Origin: Sphingobacterium micropteri
GTDB lineage: Bacteria; Bacteroidota; Bacteroidia; Sphingobacteriales; Sphingobacteriaceae
Length of the DNA: 64,000 nt
Reading direction: 5' to 3'
Assembly: GCF_014692515.1 (NCBI RefSeq)
Contig: NZ_JACOIK010000009.1
Span: 62,001 to 126,000, forward strand
The notes under the pieces were generated by a model. The model saw nothing but the letters and a program-made list of their open reading frames with translations, was not told the origin of the DNA and did no database searches. The first letter of the stretch is position 1. The number at the start of each line of letters is the position of its first letter. This document shows, piece by piece, positions 20,478 through 28,403 of the stretch. The position numbers were made by a program, and so were the translations under genes.

Positions 20478-22192
20478 AGTCCAAAATTGAATTGGTAAGC
20501 TAGTTCTCCGCGGGTTTCCGAAAAAGAGGGACTTCCTCCGGTGATGGCGCTTCCGGGATTGTTCTTGGTGAAATACATCATCGCACGCAGTGATTGCCAT
20601 TTATTGATCGTGTATCCGATATTGGCTGACCCGTTGAAGATCAAGCTTTTGTTTCCTTGGCTTTTCCCCTGCATGATGCTGCTATTTATCCCCGTGGTCA
20701 ACTTGTTGTTTGCAAAGGCGTAATTTGTGCCAAGGGTAATTCCTCGATAGCTGTTGGTCATCGCTTCACTGTTGAGATTCGTGTAGCTGAGTGAAGAGCT
20801 GAGCGAGAGTCTCTTTTGCGGGAATGAAATAGTATAGTTGAGCAGGTATTGACTGGTTGTAATGTCCCTACTCGGAACATCCGGGTTGTTGTCAAAGTAG
20901 CTGTTGTAATCGTTCATGCTGCTGATATTAGCCGAGAGCAGCAAGATCTGTATCTTGTCTGTCTGCTGTATGGTATAGCGTGGCATGATGCCGATCGTCC
21001 GGGTTGTCTGTACAATTTTGAGCGAATCGGCAAAGCGCAGCGTATTCGGACGTTGGTTGTTAGAGAAATTATTGAAATTGATATCTAGTCCCAGCTGTGG
21101 CGTTAGTTCGCTCGATAGTAATCCAGATGCTATCACCCTACGGGAAGTGGCTTCTTTCTGTAGGCGGACATTATCTTGTTCCAGACCGAAGCTCACATTA
21201 GCCCGAAACTTTCCACTCGGGTGATTATACGAGGGGTTGATGGTCAGGTTTTCGATATCATTATTGAAAAAATAAGCACCCATGGAAGTGAATCCCGGTT
21301 CGATGCGCCGGTAATTGGTCTTGATGGCGTAGTTTTTACCTTGATAGCCGACTCCCGCATGGAATGCCAGAAACCATTCGGAACTACCATTGATATCGAG
21401 CAGTCCAGCGAGATTGCGTAAGGTCTTGTCGGGAATGGAATCCAGTGTCAATGTCGAATTGAGGTCGCGGGTCAGTAGACTAATCGCCCCATCGCTTTCC
21501 ACAAAAAACCGCTTAAACAACGTGAATTTTGTCGTATAAGCCACTACAGAGTTGGCTGCAGGTTTGATCTGGTTTTCAAAGACAGCCAAATCTCCCGGCA
21601 TGCTCGTGCTATCGTCCCGGGCGTGCAGAAAGCTGAGGTCGATGTAGTTGGCTGCGGATCCATAACCTATTTTTGCGGCTAAGCCTTTTCGGCTGAAGGA
21701 ATAGGGGACTAAAGACATAGAAGTCGTATCGATCACGGTAGCGCGATTGAGCCGACCATACATCATACCGATACGTAATTTCCCTGGATTGATCTCGAAT
21801 CCACCCCCCAGAATGGTATGTCCGGCCAAGGTATAGGGCGAAAAGGTTACGTTGCGATACCCCGCGTGCAGGGTCACCCACTTATAGGTGGGGCTTAGTC
21901 CATATTGGTTAAAAGGTTGCTGGAAATTGCGCTCCTGCTTGCTGAAAGTGAAGCTCGTCGGGATCGTCCAGCCATATATCGACAGTGTAGGCGATCCACT
22001 CAGCACATAATTGTACGGATCCATCCGGTTGGGAATCCCACTAGCATTATAGTACAATCCCCTTAAGCTGACATTCCCGCTAAAAGCAATAGGTTTTTGC
22101 TGCGCAATGTGGGTAAAGTCCTGGGCTACGAGGAGCCCGGGACTTACCGCTAACCAAACAAAAAATATTCCTATATGAACTAATCTCTTCAT
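20474..22192 (-). CDS. Outer-membrane beta-barrel protein of the surface operon
   Basis: This 572-residue protein starts at the ATG at 22192 (MKRLVHIGIFFVWLAVSPG, cleaved after LLVA). An in-frame ATG at 22219 lacks a signal peptide at its start and was not used. The body is a long series of alternating amphipathic strands rich in Tyr, Asn and Ser, ending in an aromatic-plus-hydrophobic strand (ELAYQFNFGL), as outer-membrane barrels do. No TonB box, plug or POTRA domain was seen. It sits 31 bases after a collagen-like lipoprotein gene and overlaps the giant gene by 4 bases. A role in exporting or anchoring the giant protein is a plausible inference, not shown. Confidence 0.85.
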   Translation of the reverse strand: MKRLVHIGIFFVWLAVSPGLLVAQDFTHIAQQKPIAFSGNVSLRGLYYNASGIPNRMDPYNYVLSGSPTLSIYGWTIPTSFTFSKQERNFQQPFNQYGLSPTYKWVTLHAGYRNVTFSPYTLAGHTILGGGFEINPGKLRIGMMYGRLNRATVIDTTSMSLVPYSFSRKGLAAKIGYGSAANYIDLSFLHARDDSTSMPGDLAVFENQIKPAANSVVAYTTKFTLFKRFFVESDGAISLLTRDLNSTLTLDSIPDKTLRNLAGLLDINGSSEWFLAFHAGVGYQGKNYAIKTNYRRIEPGFTSMGAYFFNNDIENLTINPSYNHPSGKFRANVSFGLEQDNVRLQKEATSRRVIASGLLSSELTPQLGLDINFNNFSNNQRPNTLRFADSLKIVQTTRTIGIMPRYTIQQTDKIQILLLSANISSMNDYNSYFDNNPDVPSRDITTSQYLLNYTISFPQKRLSLSSSLSYTNLNSEAMTNSYRGITLGTNYAFANNKLTTGINSSIMQGKSQGNKSLIFNGSANIGYTINKWQSLRAMMYFTKNNPGSAITGGSPSFSETRGELAYQFNFGL

Positions 22193-22223
22193 AACAAATT
22201 GGTTAACTAGGTCATTCATTTTT

Positions 22224-23426
22224 TTAATCAGGAATATGGAACATCGTCTTCACTTGATTAAAATCACGGAGATCTACGTTTTTACTGGCCAAAACACTTC
22301 CCGGAATCAGGACATAACGGACGGCATGATACCCATCAATAACTAACGTACCGTGATAATAAATAAAGATATTTCCCGGTTGAACAAAATACCAAACGGA
22401 TGCACCACTTACCTCTCCGCCAAGTTGTTCCACGTAGTCAACTTTACCGTTATTATATCTCCTGTAGACCAAAATCTGTCCACGATCCATAATGGCTTGG
22501 GTAAGTTGTGGTGCAGCAATCCCATAACCTTGCTGTATATAGGTATCAATCACATACCAATTACTGTATATTACATTAGCTGTACCAGGTTCACCATCCT
22601 TGCCAGGAGGTCCCTCCGGACCTTGCGGACCTCGGAGGTTCATGACCGGACTACCCCATCCGGATGCAGTCTTGGGGCCGTAGAGATTGGCCGTGCCGGT
22701 ATGGATATAATAGTCTCCGACAGCGCCGATGCTTGTGGTAGGTGTGGAAGCTCCACTCCATATCTTCGATCCGGGCGTACCGGCGGGACCTTGTGGACCA
22801 GTGGCCCCATTTAGATTGGTGGGTGTACCCCAGCTTGAAGCTGTTTTTGGACCGTAAAAATCGGACGTGGTCGTGCGGAAATAAAAATCGCCAACAACGC
22901 CTAATGAAGTTGCCGGAACCGTTGTTCCACTGTATATTCTAGAACCATCCTCGCCTTTTACGCCTTTGAGATTAATAGGTGTTCCCCAGCTTGTGGCCGT
23001 CTTGGGTCCGTAGAAATCACCGGTTGTGGTGCGGAAGTAAAAGTCGCCGACAGCGCCTGTTCCTGTCGTAGGAACAGCTGTGCCGCTCAGAATCTTGGAA
23101 CCGGCTGCTCCGGCTGGACCTTGTGGTCCCTGTGGTCCCGGTGCACCGGTAGCTCCACGCAGGTTCGTAGCTGTTCCCCATCCGGCATCGGATTTAGGTC
23201 CGTAGAAATCGCTGTTGCTGGTACGGAAATAAAAATCGCCGATGTCTCCGATGTCAGCGGTAGGTGCTGCACTACCGGTGTAGATACGTGTGCCGTCCTC
23301 GCCGTCTACACCATGCACACCGTCTTCACCACGAGGGCCTACATCGCCCTCTTTGGTGCAAGAGACCGTAAATCCGATGCATAGGATTATAAGTCCTGTG
23401 ATAAATATTCTACTATGTCTTTTCAT
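22224..23426 (-). CDS. Collagen-like repeat lipoprotein, four modules
   Basis: This 400-residue protein has a lipoprotein signal (FTVSC, Cys23) followed by TKEGD, acidic/basic residues that may act as a surface-export signal. Gly-X-Y collagen-like stretches at residues 27-45, 91-109, 155-160, 207-219 and 266-282 alternate with four copies of a 45-residue module (46-90, 110-154, 161-206, 220-265). Each module contains GDFYFRT or GDYYIHT, then DFYGPK or NLYGPK, then WGTP or WGSP. A C-terminal domain (283-400) starts VIYSNW and contains RYVLIPG, and resembles that of the next lipoprotein. It is the second gene of the five-gene operon. A fibrous cell-surface stalk is inferred. Confidence 0.9.
   Translation of the reverse strand: MKRHSRIFITGLIILCIGFTVSCTKEGDVGPRGEDGVHGVDGEDGTRIYTGSAAPTADIGDIGDFYFRTSNSDFYGPKSDAGWGTATNLRGATGAPGPQGPQGPAGAAGSKILSGTAVPTTGTGAVGDFYFRTTTGDFYGPKTATSWGTPINLKGVKGEDGSRIYSGTTVPATSLGVVGDFYFRTTTSDFYGPKTASSWGTPTNLNGATGPQGPAGTPGSKIWSGASTPTTSIGAVGDYYIHTGTANLYGPKTASGWGSPVMNLRGPQGPEGPPGKDGEPGTANVIYSNWYVIDTYIQQGYGIAAPQLTQAIMDRGQILVYRRYNNGKVDYVEQLGGEVSGASVWYFVQPGNIFIYYHGTLVIDGYHAVRYVLIPGSVLASKNVDLRDFNQVKTMFHIPD
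22632..23291 (-). repeat. Four in-frame 45-codon repeats in the collagen-like gene
   Basis: Four related modules separated by Gly-X-Y codons. Nucleotide identity is high between neighbours, for example the GGTCCGTAGAAATC stretch (plus strand) near 23010 and 23205. This could allow unit gain or loss by recombination. Confidence 0.75.
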
Positions 23427-23446
23427 TATATTATAGGATTATATTG

Positions 23447-24319
23447 TTATTTCTGAAATTCCTTTATAGCTTGATCAACAGCCAGGGGATCTTTAAAGTC
23501 AACACCTCTTCTGGTCATACCAACATAAAAGTTGGACGGAATAATCATAAATCGGTATCTAATCAAACTCGAGAGCGGTATTATAGCTCCTCCGTCATAA
23601 GCCAAACGCGTAATTACTATTTCACGCGCTTTAAGCTTATACGATATCGTGCTTATTCTTCCTAATGGCCTACTGGTGTAAGGCAGAGGGAACACGCCTC
23701 CTCCATAATCCAAATAAACCAAAACAACAGCGCTTGATTCCACCGAAGGAGTAATGTGTGGCGAATAGATGTGTGCGATGTGCATCGTTGTATTATCCAT
23801 AATACTGTCTTTAAAACGGACAGCATATTGCCATCCTGAATACATCACTCTCGCTTCTGCCTTCAGATTTGTTCCGATTCCCCACCCGGCGGCCGATTTT
23901 GGACCATAAAGTATCATTTGGGATGTATTAAAATAGAAATCTCCAACAGATCCCAAATTTGCAGCTGGAATGGCTATACCTGATAAAAATTGAGAGCCGT
24001 TTTTACCATTGGTTCCATTTTTTCCATCCGCTCCTTTTATTTTTGTAGGCGTTCCCCATCCGGCAGCAACCTTAGGGCCATATAAATCACCGGTGCTCGT
24101 GCGAAAATAATAATCGCCCAATTTTCCTAGAGAGGCAGCCGGCACGTTAGTACCACTAAGAATAGAGGAACCATCCGCTCCTTTAATACCTTGTTCACCC
24201 TGTGATCCTCCCGGGCCCTCTGGCCCGATATCGCCTTTTTTGCAAGAAGTAACTATAAATAGCATACAGGCCATCCCGACGAATAGTAATTTGCTGATGT
24301 TTATGTTAAACGTTTTCAT
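23447..24319 (-). CDS. Collagen-like repeat lipoprotein, two modules
   Basis: This 290-residue paralogue of the downstream lipoprotein has a lipobox IVTSC (Cys26) followed by KKGDIGPEGP. Gly-X-Y stretches at residues 29-50 and 96-108 flank two 45-residue modules (51-95, 109-153) with GDYYFRTSTGDLYGPK and GDFYFNTSQMILYGPK. The C-terminal domain (154-290) starts VMYSGW and includes RYRFMIIP, matching the arrangement in the larger paralogue. It is the first gene of the surface operon and faces the LytTR-kinase fusion gene across a 186-base gap. A surface location via the lipid anchor is inferred. Confidence 0.9.
   Translation of the reverse strand: MKTFNINISKLLFVGMACMLFIVTSCKKGDIGPEGPGGSQGEQGIKGADGSSILSGTNVPAASLGKLGDYYFRTSTGDLYGPKVAAGWGTPTKIKGADGKNGTNGKNGSQFLSGIAIPAANLGSVGDFYFNTSQMILYGPKSAAGWGIGTNLKAEARVMYSGWQYAVRFKDSIMDNTTMHIAHIYSPHITPSVESSAVVLVYLDYGGGVFPLPYTSRPLGRISTISYKLKAREIVITRLAYDGGAIIPLSSLIRYRFMIIPSNFYVGMTRRGVDFKDPLAVDQAIKEFQK
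23861..24169 (-). repeat. Two in-frame 45-codon repeats
   Basis: Two copies of the same GDxYFxT-LYGPK-GWG module found four times in the neighbouring gene, pointing to duplication within and between the two genes. Confidence 0.7.
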
Positions 24320-24410
24320 AATTGATGTTTTTGATTATCCGAATATTATCTATATCCATTATCTTTCTACTAAATTAAATTTCACCGTATCCCGATACTA
24401 TAGTCTATAG

Positions 24411-24439
24411 ATAAACGACATTTTTAATAGACGAACGAC
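24411..24439 (-). promoter_or_regulatory. Candidate LytTR-binding direct repeat
   Basis: On the minus strand the 9-mers GTCGTTCGT (24431-24439) and GTCGTTTAT (24411-24419) form a direct repeat with a 20-base period. Both fit the CGTTNRT part of the LytTR-box consensus, whose usual period is about 21. The site lies between the surface operon and the LytTR-containing gene. Confidence 0.5.
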
Positions 24440-24482
24440 ATCTTTTTAATTATAAACACTATATTTATCCACCTGTAAACCT

Positions 24483-24490
24483 TATCTTTA
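24483..24490 (+). promoter_or_regulatory. -7-like element for the LytTR-kinase gene
   Basis: TATCTTTA differs from TAnnTTTG at the last base and lies 15 bases before the ATG at 24506. Confidence 0.35.
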
Positions 24491-24505
24491 TACGGAATAA
24501 TTGTT

Positions 24506-27385
24506 ATGAAGCCCTTCAATTGTATAGTTGTAGATGATGATGAGATAGATCGTCTGATGATCGTTTCCTTTGTAAAGCGATATGGGCAATTATGCCTTGT
24601 AGGCGTATTCGAAAATGCGGAAGAAGCTTTGTCTAATGTTGATTTCAACCAAATAGATGTTGTTTTTCTAGATATTGATATGAATGGAATGGACGGAATT
24701 TCGTTTCGCAGGATAATCCAGGAGGTTCCAGTTTGTATTTTCGTTACCTCACATCCTGAATATGCCGTGGACAGCTTTTCGGTAGACACCTTGGATTTTA
24801 TAATAAAACCTATCTCATTACAGCGATTTGATGAAAGTATAGTGCGGTTACAAACCTTTTTAAGTATCCAACAGAAAGCACACCTATACGAAAATATGCT
24901 TGGAACCGATCATGTCTTTATACGCGAAGGACACCGAGAGACCAAAGTTGCTCTGCACGATGTGTTGTATCTGGAGGGACTGAAAGATTACACCCTTCTG
25001 GTAACCGAAGACAAGAAACATTGCGTATTGTCTAGTATAGGCAATCTATTAAAAGAACTGCATTTCAATCATTTTGTGCGCATCCATCGAAGCTTTGCCG
25101 TCAGAAAGGACCTTATTAAATCGGTTTCTGCCAAAGAGGTATTGTTGGCCAACGACATCAATATCCCGATAGGTCGGAGTTTTAAGGATAATATCAAATC
25201 ATTGTTGATTACTGTATTATTTTTTCTCTCTTTCAGTTGTCTTTACGCACAAAAGCAGGGACAGGAGCGGATTGATTCGCTTCTTTTGGAACTGGAAAAA
25301 GTAAACGTCGATACGGCAAAAGTTCGTCTACGCAATGAGCTTTTTGTAGCTTACAGGACGATGTCAAATCTTGATTTAGCCTATCAACATGCCCAAGAAG
25401 CTGGGGTAATCGCTGAAAGAGCAGGTTATAAAGAGGGAATGGCGGCATCCCACAACAACATAGCCATTGTTTACGCCTTGCGCGGGGATTTTGACAAGGC
25501 TGTAGAGCACTTTAATAACGCGTTGAAGATCCGGGAAGAAATGGGCGATCATATACAAGCCGCAAAGCTGGCATTAAATATCGGCATGACCCAAGGTCGT
25601 CGTGGAAAATACCCGGACGCATTGCGCAATTTTCTGTTTGCCAAAAACATTTTTGAAAAACAAAGAGATTCCTATTTATTGGCACACGCCTACTTAAACA
25701 TTGGTAACATTTATTATTTCACACAGGAGTACAGCAAAGCTGAAGAAAATTTTCTGAAAGCCATCGATTATTTCCAGATCACCGGAAGCCCGCGGGATTT
25801 AGCTCCTGTGTATGCTAATCTGGCCCCGGTTTACAGTGATTTAAAGGAATACCCTAAATCCTTGGATTATTACCGAAAAGCCTTTGATATTGCCGACAGT
25901 CTTAATCTTGTCTCACTAAAAATATTGGTGGTTGACAACATGGGGTTGATCTATGAGCACCGGGGAGAATACGACAAAGCGCTCCGTAATTATAATGAGG
26001 TCTTGACCCTAACCGAAAACAGCGGGGATCCATTACGGATAGGATTGACACAGTTCAAATTGGGTAGGCTCTATAATAAGCTAAATCAACCGCAGGAGGC
26101 AATACCTAATTTAGAAAAATCGCTGGAAACGGCAAAAAGAGCCGAAGATCTCAAAAATATCAGGGAAAACTATGAATCGCTGTCTGAAGCATATTCATTG
26201 ATAGGCAATCATAAAATGGCTTTTGAAAATTATAAACTTTATACCAAATATAAAGACAGCCTATTCAACGAGGAAAACACCAAAGAACTTACCCGTCTAG
26301 AAGTCCAGTATGAAGCGGATAAGCAACAAGACTCGTTGCGCTTTGCAGCCGAACAGGAGCAATTAGCTCTCCAAAAGGAAATGCAATTAGTGGCACTACA
26401 CCACGAATACGAACGGAAACAGGCAGCAGCAAAGAACGAAGAAGAACGGCGCCAGCTGATGATCGAAGAGGAAATAAAACGGCAACAAATCGAGAACGAG
26501 CACGTTATAGCCCAGGCAGAAAGCAAGCGCAAAGAAGCCGAAATGTTAGCCGACCAACAGAAAAAGGACGCCGAGGCACTGGTAAATATTGAAAGAGAAA
26601 AAGGTTTTCGCAATGTTTCACTTGCCGGGCTTGCCCTAATCGCGGGAATAGGGGGGCTGTTGTTCTATCAGAATCGATCCCGCAAGAAACACAACGAAAA
26701 ACTCCGTGTATTGAATACCGAACTCAAACAAGCCAACCGCATCAAAACCCGATTTTTCAGTATATTGAACCACGACCTCCGTAGTCCGGTGGCCAATCTC
26801 ATCCACTTCTTACACTTACAAAACGAAAACCCTGAACTGCTGGACAAAGAAACAAAAGAACGTTTGCAAGGCAAGACCATATCGGGAGCAGAGAACCTGC
26901 TCTCTTCGATGGAAGATCTATTGCTATGGAGCAAAGGACAAATGGAAAACTTTAAACCCGAACCAAAAAAAATCCAAATACAACAACTGTTCGAGGATAA
27001 CAAAAAAGTTTTTTCTGGGTATCAAAATATCCACTTTGGATATCATAACCCGGATAACCTGGAAGTATTTACCGACCTGAATTATCTAAAGACCATCGTC
27101 AGAAACCTGACCAGCAACGCCATAAACGTATTTACAACGACAGAAAACCCTACTATAATATGGGAAGCCCGGCAGGAAAATGGACGGGTACTACTCTCCG
27201 TGACGGATAATGGTCCTGGTGCGGACAGCAAAAAATTCCGCGCCTTGTACGATGAAAAAGAAGTTGTCGGTATAAAAACCGGGTTGGGTTTACACCTCAT
27301 ACGAGACCTTGCCAAGGCGATTGGTTGTGTCATCGAAGTGGAATCCACGATTGGTAACGGAACAACCATACGGTTGCTGTTTTAA
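24506..27385 (+). CDS. Single-chain LytTR response regulator fused to TPR sensor histidine kinase
   Basis: This 959-residue protein joins two usually separate partners. Residues 1-120 are a receiver domain (acidic DDD at 10-12, phospho-acceptor Asp56 in FLDIDMNG, Lys101). Residues 135-230 are a LytTR DNA-binding domain (FIREGHRETKV, YLEGLKDYTLL, FVRIHRSF, IPIGRSFKDNI). Residues 232-249 are a signal-peptide or membrane segment ending LYAQ. About 250-600 are TPR repeats (DFDKAVEHFNNALKI and similar), then a charged coiled coil. A second membrane segment is at about 704-721. The kinase follows: His756 in ILNHDLRSP, the N box RNLTSNAIN, DNGPGAD and GLGLHLI. This topology puts both regulator and kinase in the cytoplasm and the TPRs in the periplasm. 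It is divergent from the surface operon it probably controls. Alternatives are a TTG-initiated second gene (25202 or 25205) or a lost stop codon. Confidence 0.9.
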   Translation: MKPFNCIVVDDDEIDRLMIVSFVKRYGQLCLVGVFENAEEALSNVDFNQIDVVFLDIDMNGMDGISFRRIIQEVPVCIFVTSHPEYAVDSFSVDTLDFIIKPISLQRFDESIVRLQTFLSIQQKAHLYENMLGTDHVFIREGHRETKVALHDVLYLEGLKDYTLLVTEDKKHCVLSSIGNLLKELHFNHFVRIHRSFAVRKDLIKSVSAKEVLLANDINIPIGRSFKDNIKSLLITVLFFLSFSCLYAQKQGQERIDSLLLELEKVNVDTAKVRLRNELFVAYRTMSNLDLAYQHAQEAGVIAERAGYKEGMAASHNNIAIVYALRGDFDKAVEHFNNALKIREEMGDHIQAAKLALNIGMTQGRRGKYPDALRNFLFAKNIFEKQRDSYLLAHAYLNIGNIYYFTQEYSKAEENFLKAIDYFQITGSPRDLAPVYANLAPVYSDLKEYPKSLDYYRKAFDIADSLNLVSLKILVVDNMGLIYEHRGEYDKALRNYNEVLTLTENSGDPLRIGLTQFKLGRLYNKLNQPQEAIPNLEKSLETAKRAEDLKNIRENYESLSEAYSLIGNHKMAFENYKLYTKYKDSLFNEENTKELTRLEVQYEADKQQDSLRFAAEQEQLALQKEMQLVALHHEYERKQAAAKNEEERRQLMIEEEIKRQQIENEHVIAQAESKRKEAEMLADQQKKDAEALVNIEREKGFRNVSLAGLALIAGIGGLLFYQNRSRKKHNEKLRVLNTELKQANRIKTRFFSILNHDLRSPVANLIHFLHLQNENPELLDKETKERLQGKTISGAENLLSSMEDLLLWSKGQMENFKPEPKKIQIQQLFEDNKKVFSGYQNIHFGYHNPDNLEVFTDLNYLKTIVRNLTSNAINVFTTTENPTIIWEARQENGRVLLSVTDNGPGADSKKFRALYDEKEVVGIKTGLGLHLIRDLAKAIGCVIEVESTIGNGTTIRLLF

Positions 27386-27387
27386 TT

Positions 27388-27795
27388 CTACGCGTTCCCC
27401 AATTCCACGATACGGTCAAATTCTTCTGCTTTCAGTGGCATCACCGACAGCCGCCCCTGACGTACCAATGCAATATCTTGCAAGAGTGGGTCTGCTTTTA
27501 CCATTTCTAACGTTACCGGTGTTTTGAATGTCTCGACAGGCGCTAAATCTACTACTACCCAACGTTCATCGTCCGTCGTGGGGTCTTGATAGAATTCTTT
27601 AATAACCTTAGCGATGCCCACGACTTCCTTGCCTTCGTTACTATGATAGAACAACACCAGATCACCCTTTTTCATTGCTTTGAGATTGTTCCGTGCTTGA
27701 TAATTGCGCACACCATCCCAAAACGTTTCTCCGTCTTTATTGAATTGCTCCCAGCTATATTTAAATGGTTCAGATTTTACCAAGAAATAGTTCAT
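27388..27795 (-). CDS. EVE-domain protein
   Basis: This 135-residue protein consists of one EVE domain, a PUA-like fold that in studied relatives binds modified bases in DNA or RNA. The family marks are MNYFLVKSEP at the start, the FWDGVRNYQARNNL loop and GDLVLFYHSN. It is the last gene of a minus-strand run and overlaps the gldC stop by 4 bases. It converges with the LytTR-kinase gene with only two bases between stops. The ligand is unknown. Confidence 0.93.
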   Translation of the reverse strand: MNYFLVKSEPFKYSWEQFNKDGETFWDGVRNYQARNNLKAMKKGDLVLFYHSNEGKEVVGIAKVIKEFYQDPTTDDERWVVVDLAPVETFKTPVTLEMVKADPLLQDIALVRQGRLSVMPLKAEEFDRIVELGNA

Positions 27796-28142
27796 TTTTC
27801 CTCCTCCAATACTTCCATTTTTTCCGCAAAATGTGCGCAGTAATCCCGCAAATCACCAATGACCTTATCCGCCATAGGATCGCCACCCGATGCCCGTAGA
27901 AAAGAATCGCCTAAGGTCTGAAGCGTTTCATAAAAGAACCGTTTCATTTCATCGTAAGGCATATCCTTTGTCCAAAGGTCGATACGCATAGAATTCTTAT
28001 ATTGCGCGTCCCATAGCGCTAAGAACATCGCCTTTGACGGCATTTCTTCGGAAGTTTCCCCGTCCGTCGACGACCAATCGATACGCTCCGGAATGTTTTG
28101 TTCGTCTAACGTGACGTTTAGTTTTATTTCTGCTTGTTTCAT
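27792..28142 (-). CDS. gldC: Gliding motility protein GldC
   Basis: This 116-residue protein matches the GldC family across its length: it opens with EIKLNVTLDEQNIPERI, then IDWSSTDG, ALWDAQYKNSMRIDLWTKDM and a helical tail. GldC is a small cytoplasmic protein linked to gliding motility in Flavobacterium but conserved in many non-gliding Bacteroidota; its biochemical role is not established. It overlaps the EVE gene by 4 bases and lies 15 bases after a small membrane-protein gene. No other gld or spr genes are in the window. Confidence 0.93.
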   Translation of the reverse strand: MKQAEIKLNVTLDEQNIPERIDWSSTDGETSEEMPSKAMFLALWDAQYKNSMRIDLWTKDMPYDEMKRFFYETLQTLGDSFLRASGGDPMADKVIGDLRDYCAHFAEKMEVLEEEK

Positions 28143-28157
28143 GTATTCAAATTAAAT

Positions 28158-28397
28158 TTACATCACCCGAATAGCGACCATCAATATCCCAACGACTACT
28201 ACAAACGCGATCTGGGCATACCACAATTTTTTCAAATCTTTAAAAATCATACGAAATCCCAAATCTACCAGCGACAAAATTACACATAGTGTAATTAACC
28301 AGCCCCATGAGAATGTCATTTCGCTGTCCAAATTCATTTCTGAAATAACCCAGACCAGCACACAGGCCAATGTGATATTTAATGGTGTAAGCTTCAC
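28158..28397 (-). CDS. Small integral membrane protein, GTG start
   Basis: This 79-residue protein has about three hydrophobic helices (residues 6-22, 30-50 and 60-78). Translation most likely begins at a GTG at 28397: an in-frame stop lies just upstream, and the next ATG would remove the first helix. It starts 6 bases after the helicase stop, so translation is probably coupled to it. I do not recognise a named family. Confidence 0.75.
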   Translation of the reverse strand: MKLTPLNITLACVLVWVISEMNLDSEMTFSWGWLITLCVILSLVDLGFRMIFKDLKKLWYAQIAFVVVVGILMVAIRVM

Positions 28398-28403
28398 TAA
28401 TCG

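Noticed and set aside
22632..23291. CRISPR-like or non-coding tandem repeat array
   Set aside because: The repeats keep the reading frame and encode protein modules, with no short identical direct repeats and unique spacers.
26239..26613. 124-codon minus-strand frame inside the TPR-kinase part of the fusion gene
   Set aside because: Cys/Ser/Phe-rich shadow of a charged coiled coil on the sense strand.
28158..28397. Start of the small membrane protein at its first internal ATG
   Set aside because: That would remove the first membrane helix; the GTG right after the helicase stop is more consistent.
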